Positions 16,300 through 23,756 of a stretch of 30,878 nucleotides of DNA are shown here, piece after piece. A model generated the notes under the pieces. That model did no database searches and was not told where the DNA came from. It saw nothing but the letters and a program-made list of their open reading frames with translations. Numbering within the stretch: position 1 is the stretch's first letter; each line of letters starts with the position of its first letter. Location of the stretch: NCBI GenBank assembly GCA_003021755.1, contig PXQZ01000047.1, positions 1 to 30,878 on the forward strand, written 5' to 3'. A program made the position numbers and the translations under genes. This DNA is from Halobacteriales archaeon QH_8_67_36. GTDB taxonomy: Archaea; Halobacteriota; Halobacteria; Halobacteriales; Haloarculaceae.

Positions 16300-16307
16300 G
16301 GTCGAGC
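16300..16307 (+). repeat. Left target-site duplication of element copy 2
   Basis: GGTCGAGC recurs at 16583-16590. The match extends to nine bases (CGGTCGAGC, 16299-16307 and 16582-16590) if the element is taken one base shorter at its right end. Confidence 0.7.
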
Positions 16308-16582
16308 GGTAGTGTTTAGTTTAATGGAAAACGCGGAAGAGAGCCAGAAAGCCCCCGACCGCTCGACTACTGCGACTCGCTGCGCGCTTCACTCACTCCG
16401 TTCGTTGCAGTGCTTGCTTCGCCTCGCTCGGGAGAGCTTCGCTCTCCCGGTGGCTGGCTTCGGGAAGGCGGGCGACGTAAGCACCGCAGGCCGAAGGCCG
16501 AGGAGCGCAGCGAGCCCCCCGACCGAAGCCAGTCGGAGCTTTCTGGCTGTTGACAGTCCAAATCGCCTAACTAAACACCACC
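16308..16582. mobile_element. Palindromic MITE-like element, copy 2 (275 bp)
   Basis: It starts GGTAGTGTTTAG and ends CTAAACACCACC, an almost perfect 12-bp terminal inverted repeat. The inner pair AGCCAGAAAGC and GCTTTCTGGCT sits at the same distances from the ends as in copy 1. Nested arms include CTCGCTGCGC (16376-16385) against GCGCAGCGAG (16505-16514), and an apical hairpin CGGGAGAGC/GCTCTCCCG (16429-16449). CTCGCTGCGC is at the same offset as in copy 1. An 8-bp repeat flanks it. No transposase frame is present. It lies between tyrA and the FAH-family gene, two divergent genes, and separates their promoters. Confidence 0.77.
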
Positions 16583-16590
16583 GGTCGAGC
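16583..16590 (+). repeat. Right target-site duplication of element copy 2
   Basis: GGTCGAGC matches 16300-16307 exactly. Confidence 0.7.
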
Positions 16591-16665
16591 ACCCCTTCGA
16601 TAGAACAGTCGCCGAGACCCTCTTAGACTAACGTCGAATCGCCAGCGGACTGGTCGCTAACCGCT

Positions 16666-16680
16666 CCTAAACGCTTATCC
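16666..16680 (+). promoter_or_regulatory. TATA-like region of the FAH-family gene
   Basis: CCTAAACGCTTATCC lies 24-38 bases upstream of ATG 16704, fitting a leaderless or near-leaderless transcript. Confidence 0.45.
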
Positions 16681-16703
16681 GTCGCCGCCGAGTCGCCGGA
16701 AAC

Positions 16704-17477
16704 ATGAAACGCGTCCGATTCCGTGACTCCGCCGGGAACGTCCGTAGTGGCCGCTGGGCCATCGAAGACGGCGAGCCCGTGGTCACTGCGGCCGCCGGTC
16801 CCTACGGCCGCATCGCGTTCGGGGACGAGAGCCACGACCCCGCGGAGGTGGACATCCTGCCACCGTGTGAGCCGACGAAAATCGTCTGTCTGGGACGCAA
16901 CTACGCCGACCACGCCGAGGAGATGGGCTCGGAGATACCCGACCGGCCGATGCTGTTCCTCAAGGGCCCCAACGCCGTGGCCTCCCACGGCAACACGCTG
17001 ACGATGCCCGCCGGGAAGGAGCGCATCGACCACGAGGCGGAACTGGGCGTCGTCATCGGCGAGCAGTGCAGGAACGTCTCCGAGTCGGGCGCGATGGACG
17101 TCGTCGCGGGGTACACCTGCGTCAACGACATCTCGAACCGCGACGACCAGGAACGCGAGCAGAACTGGGTCCGCGGGAAGGCCTTCGACAACGCCTGCCC
17201 CATCGGGCCGATGGTCGCGACGCCAGAACACGTTCCGGCGGACGCCACCATCGAGTGTCGCGTCAACGGCGAAACCAGACAGTCCGCCTCGCGTGACGAC
17301 CTGATTTTCCCGGTCGCGGAGCTCATCGCCGAGATAACGGCGTACATGACGCTCGAACCCGGCGACGTCATCGCCACCGGAACGCCGTCCGGCGTCGGCC
17401 CGCTCGAAGACGGCGACACGGTCGAGGTAGAGATCGAAGGCATCGGCACGCTGGCGCATTCCATCAGGATTCCGTGA
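16704..17477 (+). CDS. Fumarylacetoacetate hydrolase family protein
   Basis: The product is 257 residues. Family motifs are IVCLGRNYADHAEEMG, ERIDHEAELGVVIG (the metal-binding Glu-x-Glu), NDISNRDDQERE, GKAFDNACPIGP and DVIATGTPSGVGPL. The length and order fit the short FAH superfamily type, such as acylpyruvases, oxaloacetate decarboxylases and 2-hydroxyhepta-diene-dioate isomerases in aromatic-compound breakdown. The exact reaction on a beta-keto acid or acylpyruvate cannot be read from sequence. The gene stands alone upstream of the GMC oxidoreductase (76 bases), which has its own operator-like site, so joint transcription is uncertain. Confidence 0.85.
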   Translation: MKRVRFRDSAGNVRSGRWAIEDGEPVVTAAAGPYGRIAFGDESHDPAEVDILPPCEPTKIVCLGRNYADHAEEMGSEIPDRPMLFLKGPNAVASHGNTLTMPAGKERIDHEAELGVVIGEQCRNVSESGAMDVVAGYTCVNDISNRDDQEREQNWVRGKAFDNACPIGPMVATPEHVPADATIECRVNGETRQSASRDDLIFPVAELIAEITAYMTLEPGDVIATGTPSGVGPLEDGDTVEVEIEGIGTLAHSIRIP

Positions 17478-17521
17478 TGAGGCCCGGAGTAGCCGCTCTC
17501 CGCCGGCTATCGATGGCAACG

Positions 17522-17542
17522 CCTAAGTTTAGGTTTACCTAA
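17522..17542 (+). promoter_or_regulatory. Overlapping TTAGG/CCTAA palindromes before the GMC oxidoreductase gene
   Basis: Three half-sites alternate in orientation: CCTAA-GT-TTAGG-TTTA-CCTAA. The right pair forms TTAGGTTTACCTAA (17529-17542) and the left pair CCTAAGTTTAGG (17522-17533). The block ends 11 bases before ATG 17554 and would cover the TATA/start-site region of a leaderless transcript, a good place for a repressor. The half-site TTAGG resembles DtxR/IdeR-type iron-responsive operators; assignment to such a regulator is inference. Confidence 0.5.
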
Positions 17543-17553
17543 TCGCTTCTCGA

Positions 17554-19191
17554 ATGCAGCGAGCGCCAACCGACCGGGCGGACGTCTGTATCGTGGGTGC
17601 GGGCCCGGCGGGCGCCCTGGTTGCGAGCCGACTGGCCAGCGACGGGCACGACGTGACGGTGCTGGAAGCCGGCCGGCGCTTCGACTTCGACGAACGCCAG
17701 GACCGGATGGAGCAGTCGATTCGGCCGGGTGACCGCGGCAACGTCTGGGAAATGGGCGGCCAGCGGGACGACTACTCCAACAACGGCGCGCGGACCTACC
17801 CGCTGAACGTTGCCCGCGTGAAAGGCGTCGGCGGGTCGACGCTCCACTGGCAGGGGATGGTGATGCGGATGCACCCTGCCGACTTCGACGGCAGCCACGA
17901 CAACGACGACCCGGCCTGGCCGATCAGCTACGACGACCTGCGGCCCTACTACGCGGCGGCCGAATCGGCCCTCGGCGTGGCCGGCGACGCGGACAATCCG
18001 TATGCACCGCCCCGAGACGAACCGACCTACCCCATGCCCGGCTTCCGACCGTCCTACAGCGACTCGCTGTTCGCGGAAGCCTGTGAGACGCTCGGCATCA
18101 CGATGCATTCGGTGCCCAACGCCCGGAACTCCGAGTCCTACGACGGACGCAGCCAGTGTGTGGGCTATGGCACCTGCCAGCCGGTCTGTCCGTCGGGCGC
18201 GAAGTACGACGCCACCGTCCACATCGAAGACGCCGAAGCCGCGGGCGTTACCGTCATCGACCGCGTCCCGGTCCAACGCCTCGAAACCGACGCCGACGGC
18301 CGCATCAGCGCCGCCGTCTACGTCACCCCCGACGGGACGGAACACCGCCAGGAGGCCCGGGAGTTCGTCCTCGCCGCGGGTGGCGTCGAGATACCGCGCC
18401 TCCTCCTGCTGTCGGCAAACGAGGAGTACCCGGACGGACTCGCCAACTCGTCGGGCGCGGTGGGCCGGTACTTCATGGACCACCTCTTCGCCGGGTCGAG
18501 CGGGACTCTCGACCGCGAGACGCGCCAGAACCACGTCGGCTTCATCACCAGCGAGAGCCACCAGTTCTACGACGACCCGGGCGGGGCCGTCGAGCACGTC
18601 GACACCGGGGAGACGCTCGTCGCCGAGAGCGACCGCGCGTACTCGCCCATCAAACTGGAGTTCCTGAACTACGCCGGGCCCTCGCCCGTCGAGATAGCAC
18701 TCGACGGCGACGACTGGGGCGACTCGATGCTCTCGACGCTCCGGGCGGAGTACGGCAACAACATCGCGATGGGCGGGCTGGTCGGCCAGCCGCCCCGGTG
18801 GGAGAACCGCGTCACCCTCGACCCCACTGTCACCGACGACCACGGCAACCCCGTCCCGGACATCCGGTGGTCGTGGGGCGACCGGGTGCGTCGCTCCATC
18901 TCGCGAGCCAACGCCATCCAGCACGCCGTCCTGAACGAACTGGGCGTCGACGTCGTCTGGACCGCGAACGTCGAGAGCGGGTCCGGCCCGGCCTATCATC
19001 ACATGGGAACGACGCGGATGGGGACAAATCCCGACGAGAGCGTCGTGAACCCACAGCTCCGGTGTCACGACCACCCGAACCTCTCCATCGCGTCGTCCTC
19101 GGTGTTCGTAACAGCGGGGTCGATGAACCCCACACTAACCATCGCCGCGCTGGCGCTGAAATGCGCCGACCACCTCGGCGAGCGGCTCTAG
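17554..19191 (+). CDS. GMC-family FAD-dependent oxidoreductase
   Basis: The product is 545 residues. The FAD-binding start is DVCIVGAGPAGALVASRL (glycines at 15-20) with VTVLEAG at the end of the second strand. GVGGSTLHWQG is the second flavin motif. The C-terminal GMC domain has AYHHMGTTRMGTNP and a final SMNPTLTIAALALKCADHL; the His pair and Asn there are the usual catalytic region. A cysteine cluster, CVGYGTCQPVCPSGAKYDA, as in gluconate- or sorbitol-dehydrogenase-like members, may bind a cofactor or metal. It oxidises an alcohol or sugar, substrate unknown. No signal peptide is visible. It overlaps the convergent CopD-like gene by four bases. Confidence 0.87.
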   Translation: MQRAPTDRADVCIVGAGPAGALVASRLASDGHDVTVLEAGRRFDFDERQDRMEQSIRPGDRGNVWEMGGQRDDYSNNGARTYPLNVARVKGVGGSTLHWQGMVMRMHPADFDGSHDNDDPAWPISYDDLRPYYAAAESALGVAGDADNPYAPPRDEPTYPMPGFRPSYSDSLFAEACETLGITMHSVPNARNSESYDGRSQCVGYGTCQPVCPSGAKYDATVHIEDAEAAGVTVIDRVPVQRLETDADGRISAAVYVTPDGTEHRQEAREFVLAAGGVEIPRLLLLSANEEYPDGLANSSGAVGRYFMDHLFAGSSGTLDRETRQNHVGFITSESHQFYDDPGGAVEHVDTGETLVAESDRAYSPIKLEFLNYAGPSPVEIALDGDDWGDSMLSTLRAEYGNNIAMGGLVGQPPRWENRVTLDPTVTDDHGNPVPDIRWSWGDRVRRSISRANAIQHAVLNELGVDVVWTANVESGSGPAYHHMGTTRMGTNPDESVVNPQLRCHDHPNLSIASSSVFVTAGSMNPTLTIAALALKCADHLGERL

Positions 19192-19643
19192 TAGTACAGC
19201 CCGAGGATGGCGCCGGCGTCGACGAGCAGGAGCGCGGCGACCAGCGACGCCGCGAGCAGGAACGGGCGCGCCTCGGCGGCGGGCTGGCGAACCTTCTGCT
19301 TGGCGGTGCCGTCCACGAGCTTCGAGGCCCCTATCTCCACGAGAGAAGCCAGCGCGAACCACAGCACGACCATCGTGAGGACGAGGTGCCCCCGCCCGGA
19401 GCCAAGGAGGCTCTCGCTCGTATATCCGGTCACAGCGAGATAGCCGCCGGTCAGCAGGAGGAGTACGGAGCTTGCCCGTGAAACCGTCCGAAGCTTGCCG
19501 GTCAGCGCGTCGAGCGCACCGGCCCGCAGGTCGCCGTTCAGTGCCATCGGGACGACGGCGTAGCTGGTGAACAACACGGCACCGGACCACAGCCCGGCGA
19601 AGACGAGGTGTATGGCGTAAATCGCGGCGTCGACGAGCGTCAT
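19188..19643 (-). CDS. CopD-like integral membrane protein
   Basis: The product is 151 residues from ATG 19643 (MTLVDAAIYAIHLVFAGLW). Four hydrophobic segments are visible: AIYAIHLVFAGLWSGAVLFT, SVLLLLTGGYLAVTGY, HLVLTMVVLWFALASLVEIG and LLAASLVAALLLVDAGAIL. The order and the early IHLVFAGLWSGAVLF recall the CopD/DUF2269 type, associated with copper handling or haem-linked membrane proteins, but no metal ligands are certain. Its stop overlaps that of the convergent GMC gene. Longer in-frame starts add a hydrophilic, proline/arginine-rich stretch that looks non-coding, so the start at 19643 is preferred. Confidence 0.7.
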   Translation of the reverse strand: MTLVDAAIYAIHLVFAGLWSGAVLFTSYAVVPMALNGDLRAGALDALTGKLRTVSRASSVLLLLTGGYLAVTGYTSESLLGSGRGHLVLTMVVLWFALASLVEIGASKLVDGTAKQKVRQPAAEARPFLLAASLVAALLLVDAGAILGLYY

Positions 19644-19750
19644 GTGCGGTGGTTGCCCCGAGCCCCCTTGAACGTCATGTAATCGCTCGACGGTGTAGGG
19701 CCGGCGGTTTCGGCGGGCGATAGCCCGACCGCTGCTCCGGAGTTGGGCAC

Positions 19751-19758
19751 GCTTAAGC
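19751..19758 (+). promoter_or_regulatory. TATA-like box of hisC
   Basis: GCTTAAGC lies 24-31 bases before ATG 19782, consistent with a leaderless start. This supports 19782 over an in-frame ATG at 19743, which is upstream of the box. Confidence 0.5.
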
Positions 19759-19781
19759 CGCCCGGCCCGCTTGCCCCGTAC

Positions 19782-20864
19782 ATGAACCCACGGGACCTCT
19801 CCGCGCACACCGCCTACCGGGCGGGCCGCGGGATCGAGGAAGTCGCCCGAGAGCTCGGTCTGGACCCCGACGCGATGGTGAAGCTGTCGTCGAACGAAAA
19901 CATGTTCGGTCCCAGCCCGCGGGCCGTCGAGGCCATCCGGGCGTCGGCCGAGCGGATGCACCACTACCCGAAATCGTCACACGCCGACCTCGTCGAACGC
20001 CTTGCCGAGACGTGGGACGCCGACCCCGAACAGGTGTGGCCGGGCAACGGCGGCGACGGCGCGCTCGACTGTCTCGCCCGCGCGATGCTCGACCCCGGCG
20101 ACGAGGTGCTCGTCCCCACGCCCGGTTTCGCCTACTACGGGATGAGCGTACGCTACCACCACGGCAAAGTGAACGAGTACACCCTCTCGAAGGCCGACGA
20201 CTTCGCCCAGACCGCCGACGCGGTCCTGAACGACTACGACGGCGAGCGCATCGTCTACCTCACCAGCCCGCACAACCCTACCGGCAAGGAGTTCACCACC
20301 GAGGCTGTCCGGGAGATCGCCGACCGCACCGACGGGGAGACGCTCGTCCTCGTCGACGAGGCCTACGGCGAGTTTACCGACAGCCCGAGCGCGCGGCCGC
20401 TGCTCGCCGAACGGGACGACGTGGCGCTCCTGCGGACGTTCTCGAAGGTCTACGGGCTGGCCGGCGTCCGCCTCGGCTACGCGCTCGTGCCCGAGGAGTG
20501 GGCCGACGCCTATGCCCGCATCAACACGCCCTTCTCGGCGAGCGAACTCGCCTGCCGGGCCGGCCTCGCGGCGCTGGACGACGACGACCACGTCGAGCGC
20601 AGCGTCGAGACGGCCGCCTGGGCTCGCGAGTACATCTACGACGAACTCGACGCGCCGACCTGGGAGAGCGCGGGCAACTTCGTGCTGGCCGAAGTCGGCG
20701 ACGCCGCGGCGGTGGCCGACGCCGCTCGGGCCGAGGGCGTCATCGTCCGTGACTGCGCTTCCTTTGGCCTCCCGGAGTGTATCCGCATCACCTGTGGGAC
20801 GAAGGCGGACACGAAACAGGCGGTCTCGGTCCTCAACGACGCCATCGCGGAGGTCGACCGGTGA
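19782..20864 (+). CDS. hisC: Histidinol-phosphate aminotransferase
   Basis: The product is 360 residues of the class I/II PLP aminotransferase family. KLSSNENMFGPSP (residues 34-46), SPHNPTGKE (162-170), VDEAYGEF (191-198) and the PLP-binding Lys222 in RTFSKVYGLAGVRLGYAL are diagnostic for HisC. It transaminates imidazole-acetol phosphate to histidinol phosphate in histidine synthesis. The stop overlaps the GTG start of the adenylate kinase gene (GGTGA), and a third gene overlaps in turn, so hisC, the kinase and the CDP-alcohol phosphotransferase form one tightly coupled unit although their functions differ. Confidence 0.9.
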   Translation: MNPRDLSAHTAYRAGRGIEEVARELGLDPDAMVKLSSNENMFGPSPRAVEAIRASAERMHHYPKSSHADLVERLAETWDADPEQVWPGNGGDGALDCLARAMLDPGDEVLVPTPGFAYYGMSVRYHHGKVNEYTLSKADDFAQTADAVLNDYDGERIVYLTSPHNPTGKEFTTEAVREIADRTDGETLVLVDEAYGEFTDSPSARPLLAERDDVALLRTFSKVYGLAGVRLGYALVPEEWADAYARINTPFSASELACRAGLAALDDDDHVERSVETAAWAREYIYDELDAPTWESAGNFVLAEVGDAAAVADAARAEGVIVRDCASFGLPECIRITCGTKADTKQAVSVLNDAIAEVDR

Positions 20865-21418
20865 GAGTCGCCGTCACCGGCACTCCGGGGACAGGCAAGA
20901 CCACGGCCACGGACCTGCTGGAAACCGACCTCGACGTGATTCATCTCAACGAGGTCATCACGTCCGAGGAGTTCTCGACGGACATCGACGAGGAGCGCGG
21001 TAGTCTCGTCGCCGACATGGACGCCCTCGCCGAGTGGCTCGACGGCCGCGAGGACGTGATCGTGGAATCGCATCTCGCCCACAACTTCGGCGCCGACCGG
21101 GTGGTCGTGCTGCGTGCCCACCCCGACACCGTCGTTTCCCGTCTCCGCGGGCGGGGCGACTCGGACGCTAAAGCTCGCGAGAACGCCGGGTCGACGGAGC
21201 CGCCCCGAGCTCTCACTCGCAAAGCTCGCGAGAACGCCGAATCCGAGGCACTGGACGTCATCCTCTCCGAGGCCGTCCACCACCACGGGACCGAGAACGT
21301 CTACGAGATAGACACGACCGACCGGGACCCCGGAGACGTCGCCGCCGAGATAGCGGCGGTCGTCGCGGGCGAGCGCGAACCGAGTGCCGGCACCGTCTCC
21401 TACGTCGACTGGCTATGA
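20861..21418 (+). CDS. AK6-type adenylate kinase (Fap7/hCINAP family) with a repeat insertion
   Basis: The product is 185 residues. It starts at GTG 20861 (read MRVAVTGTPGTGKTT), overlapping the hisC stop by four bases; upstream ATGs give no sensible protein. The P-loop GTPGTGKT is at 7-14, with LNEVI and VESHLAHNF stretches typical of the archaeal AK6 family, which has kinase activity and a role in small-subunit assembly in eukaryotes. C-terminal residues GTVSYVDWL are also family-like. Odd: a 17-residue in-frame insertion (about 110-126) duplicates KARENA (104-109 and 121-126) just before the family helix ESEALDVILSEAV. The gene overlaps the next one by four bases. Confidence 0.85.
   Translation: MRVAVTGTPGTGKTTATDLLETDLDVIHLNEVITSEEFSTDIDEERGSLVADMDALAEWLDGREDVIVESHLAHNFGADRVVVLRAHPDTVVSRLRGRGDSDAKARENAGSTEPPRALTRKARENAESEALDVILSEAVHHHGTENVYEIDTTDRDPGDVAAEIAAVVAGEREPSAGTVSYVDWL
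21170..21239 (+). repeat. 19-bp direct repeat bounding a 51-bp in-frame insertion
   Basis: AAAGCTCGCGAGAACGCCG occurs at 21170-21188 and again at 21221-21239, exactly 51 bases apart, inside the adenylate kinase gene. The repeat holds the palindrome CTCGCGAG. The spacer also holds a small inverted repeat (GAGCT/AGCTC). The period is a multiple of three, so the frame is kept. Confidence 0.8.
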
Positions 21419-22023
21419 CACTCGATAGGTTCCGCCACGTGGCCGACCGGGCGCTCGACCCGTTCGTCGGTGCCGCCCGAACGGTGGGGCTCTCGCCTGA
21501 CGGCGTCAGCGTCATCGCCTTCCTGCTGGCTGTCGCCGCCGGCGGCGTCTACGCCGTTGCGGTGGGTCAGCCGCTGCTGTATCTCGCCGGCGCCGTCCTC
21601 GTCTTCCTGAACGGCTGGCTCGACCTCCTCGACGGGGCGCTGGCCCGCGAACTGAACGTCGCCTCCTCGGCCGGCGACCTGCTCGACCACGTGCTGGACC
21701 GCTACGCGGACGTCGTCATCATCGTCGGGCTGGCCGCGGGCGTCGAGCGGTGGGCGCTGGGCATCGCCGCCGTCACCGGCGTGTTGATGACCTCCTACCT
21801 GGGGACGCAGGCCCAGGCCGTCGGGCTGGACCGCGTTTACGGCGGCGCGCTCGGCCGGGCCGACCGCCTCGCCCTCGTGGGTATCGTCACCGGCGTCGCC
21901 GCGTTCGTCCAGCCGACCCTCTATGGACTGACGCCGGTGGGCTGGCTACTGGTCGTCTTCGCGGTCGTCGGTCACGTGACCGCCATCCAGCGGTTCTACC
22001 ACGCCATGTCGGTGCTGGAGTAG
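21415..22023 (+). CDS. CDP-alcohol phosphatidyltransferase family protein
   Basis: The product is 202 residues with about six hydrophobic segments. The CDP-alcohol signature D-x2-D-G-x2-A-R-x8-9-G-x3-D-x3-D is complete in DLLDGALARELNVASSAGDL followed by LDHVLDRYAD. These integral membrane enzymes move a phospho-alcohol head group onto CDP-archaeol or make archaetidylinositol phosphate, archaetidylserine or archaetidylglycerol phosphate. The archaetidylinositol-phosphate-synthase-like type is possible from size, but the head group cannot be read. The start overlaps the kinase stop (ATGA), placing it third in the hisC unit. Confidence 0.85.
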   Translation: MTLDRFRHVADRALDPFVGAARTVGLSPDGVSVIAFLLAVAAGGVYAVAVGQPLLYLAGAVLVFLNGWLDLLDGALARELNVASSAGDLLDHVLDRYADVVIIVGLAAGVERWALGIAAVTGVLMTSYLGTQAQAVGLDRVYGGALGRADRLALVGIVTGVAAFVQPTLYGLTPVGWLLVVFAVVGHVTAIQRFYHAMSVLE

Positions 22024-22058
22024 CTCCACTGCTGACGGCAGTCCCGGCCAGCGCACCA

Positions 22059-22064
22059 TTTATA
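22059..22064 (+). promoter_or_regulatory. TATA box of the aMBF1 gene
   Basis: TTTATA lies 25-30 bases before ATG 22089, a textbook archaeal spacing for leaderless transcription. Confidence 0.65.
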
Positions 22065-22088
22065 CAGGACCCTCTCCAACTCCGCTGT

Positions 22089-22613
22089 ATGGTTCAGTGC
22101 GAGATGTGCGGCACGGAGGTTTCCGCTCCGAACCGCGTCAAAATCGAGGGGGCCGAACTCGACGTCTGTGACGAGTGTACCGACTTCGGTACCGAACTCA
22201 AGACGGAGGACACCTCCTCGTCCACGTCGACGAAATACTCCACGTCGTCGAGCGGGTCCAGCGGTTCCGGCGGTTCGTCGTCCTCGTCGTCGAGTTCCAG
22301 CGGCGGGCGCCGACGGGACATGTTCGACGAGATGGACGAGATCGCGCAGGACTTCGACGACCGCATCCGGTCGGCCCGGGAGTCCGAGGGGCTGAGCCAG
22401 GAGGAACTGGCCCAGCAGTTACACGAGAAGGCGAGCCTCATCCGGAAGCTCGAACAGGGCAACTCGCTGCCCAGCGACGAGGTGCGAAGGAAAGTCGAAA
22501 AGTCCCTGGGCATCGACCTGAGCGCCGGCGGCAGCTCCGACGACACCGAGTGGAGCGGCGGCGAGAGCGACGGGAGCTACACGCTTGGCGACGTGGTCCA
22601 GCGCAAGGACTAG
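22089..22613 (+). CDS. Archaeal multiprotein bridging factor aMBF1
   Basis: The product is 174 residues. An N-terminal zinc ribbon has Cys4, Cys7, Cys27 and Cys30 (QCEMCG and VCDEC). A Ser/Gly-rich linker (about 43-73) follows. Then comes a helix-turn-helix of the Cro/MBF1 type: AQDFDDRIRSARESEGLSQE, ELAQQLHEKASLIRKLEQGN and SLPSDEVRRKVEKSLGIDL. This is the normal aMBF1 layout. It is a DNA- or ribosome-associated factor linked to transcription and translation in archaea. The strong leaderless promoter suggests independent expression from the hisC unit. The long serine linker is typical for haloarchaeal versions. Confidence 0.92.
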   Translation: MVQCEMCGTEVSAPNRVKIEGAELDVCDECTDFGTELKTEDTSSSTSTKYSTSSSGSSGSGGSSSSSSSSSGGRRRDMFDEMDEIAQDFDDRIRSARESEGLSQEELAQQLHEKASLIRKLEQGNSLPSDEVRRKVEKSLGIDLSAGGSSDDTEWSGGESDGSYTLGDVVQRKD

Positions 22614-22842
22614 GGCCACAGGGCCTGTTCTTCGACGGGTAGCTCGGCGGCCGGTTCGTCGACGCGGTCGGACATCTCCGCGATTTCCCTCCGGAGCTTG
22701 CGGTAGCGCTGACCCCGTCCTTCGAGAGGCGTTTCATCCCCTCCTCGCCACTGGAGGCCGTTTGGACGCCGTAGCTGTCGCCGAGATAGTCAGTACGGTC
22801 GGTGTGCTCGGGGCTCGTCCGGCGGTCGGTACTGCCCGGCAT
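22610..22842 (-). pseudogene. HalX-type response regulator remnant with internal deletion
   Basis: On the minus strand from ATG 22842 the frame gives MPGSTDRRTSPEHTDRTDYL, then GDSYGVQTASSGEEGMKRLS and KDG, the first part of a receiver domain (the GDSYxVxTAxSGEEA pattern). Shortly after, one frame over, it reads RYRKLRREIAEMSDRVDEP and AAELPVEEQALWP, then TAG at 22610-22612. This is the coiled C-terminal HalX-type end. Everything between, including the phospho-acceptor Asp and the dimer face, is gone. The two pieces meet near 22710. The stop overlaps the convergent aMBF1 stop by two bases. It cannot be a working regulator. Confidence 0.7.
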
Positions 22843-22892
22843 GTCCCAATGCTCACTGGTTCGCCCCAGGAGGTGGAACCGCGAACACGCAA

Positions 22893-22900
22893 CCTATTTG
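22893..22900 (+). promoter_or_regulatory. TATA-like box of tpiA
   Basis: CCTATTTG lies 25-32 bases upstream of ATG 22925, consistent with leaderless transcription. Confidence 0.5.
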
Positions 22901-22924
22901 CCGCAGGCACACGCCGTTGCAGCC

Positions 22925-23572
22925 ATGTTCGTCCTTGTCAACCTCAAGGCGTACCCGTGTGACCCGGTAGAGGTAGCGACCGCTGCGGCCGACGTGGCCG
23001 ACGACTCTGGCGTCCGCGTCGCCGTCGCGCCACAGGCAGCAAACATCGAGTCCGTCGCCGAGACGGGCGTCGAGACGTGGGCCCAGCACGTCAGCCCGAA
23101 CGAGTACGGCAGCCACACCGGCTCCACGCTCGCCGAGGCCGTCGCCGACGCCGGCGCCGTCGGAACCATGCTGAACCACTCCGAGAACCGGCTCAAGCTC
23201 GCCGACATCGACGCGTCGCTGGACGCCGCCGACCGCGTCGACCTGGAGACCATCGTCTGTGCGAACAACCCCGACCAGATTGGCGCCGCGGCCGCGCTCG
23301 GCCCGGACGCCGTCGCCGTCGAACCGCCGGAACTCATCGGCACCGGCACACCCGTCAGCAAGGCCGACCCGGACATCGTCACCGGCGCCGTCGACGCCGC
23401 TGCCCGCGTCGACGGGGACGTCGACGTGCTCTGTGGCGCCGGCATCTCGACCGGCGAGGACCTCGTCTCCGCCAGCGACCTCGGCGCGAGCGGCGTCCTG
23501 CTGGCCAGCGGCGTCGCGAAAGCCGACGACCCCCGCGCCGCGCTGGAAGACCTCGTCGAACCGCTCCAGTAG
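22925..23572 (+). CDS. tpiA: Triosephosphate isomerase (archaeal short type)
   Basis: The product is 215 residues, the usual archaeal length (about 30 shorter than bacterial and eukaryotic enzymes). The catalytic residues are all visible: Lys8 (NLKAY), His85 (MLNHSE) and Glu133 (VEPPELIGTG). CGAGISTGED and GASGVLLASGVAKADDP form the phosphate-binding end of the barrel. It interconverts dihydroxyacetone phosphate and glyceraldehyde 3-phosphate in the cytoplasm; in haloarchaea it serves glycerol use and gluconeogenesis. ATG 22925 is set by the TATA-like box and by alignment of the first strand. It is convergent with the HerA-like gene. Confidence 0.93.
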   Translation: MFVLVNLKAYPCDPVEVATAAADVADDSGVRVAVAPQAANIESVAETGVETWAQHVSPNEYGSHTGSTLAEAVADAGAVGTMLNHSENRLKLADIDASLDAADRVDLETIVCANNPDQIGAAAALGPDAVAVEPPELIGTGTPVSKADPDIVTGAVDAAARVDGDVDVLCGAGISTGEDLVSASDLGASGVLLASGVAKADDPRAALEDLVEPLQ

Positions 23573-23756
23573 ACTACCCCACCCTATGTCGCTCGGTCTG
23601 ACGACCTCCCTTCGTTGAGGGTAGGGCTTTCGCGTGGACTCCCGCCCTGGCCGGAATCCCCGGCAGGAGGGGCGGCGACGCCGACGTGGTTCAGGTTCCT
23701 ACCTGCCGCCCGAGGCGCCGCCGGAGCCGGCGACCCCGGCGTGAGAGCGACGCCGC
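23573..23756. other. Structured spacer between convergent genes
   Basis: This 184-bp stretch holds no believable gene but several inverted repeats. The strongest is CCGCCC-TG-GCCGG (23642-23654) pairing with CCGGC-AGGA-GGGCGG (23660-23675). A smaller one is CAGGT/ACCTG (23692-23705). The GC-rich hairpins have no T-tract, so they are not typical archaeal terminators. It could be a decayed mobile-element end or a folded transcript end; I cannot decide. Confidence 0.4.

Noticed and set aside
17539..19074. 511-codon minus-strand frame opposite the GMC oxidoreductase
   Set aside because: No recognisable domain; the plus strand carries complete FAD and GMC motifs over the same bases.
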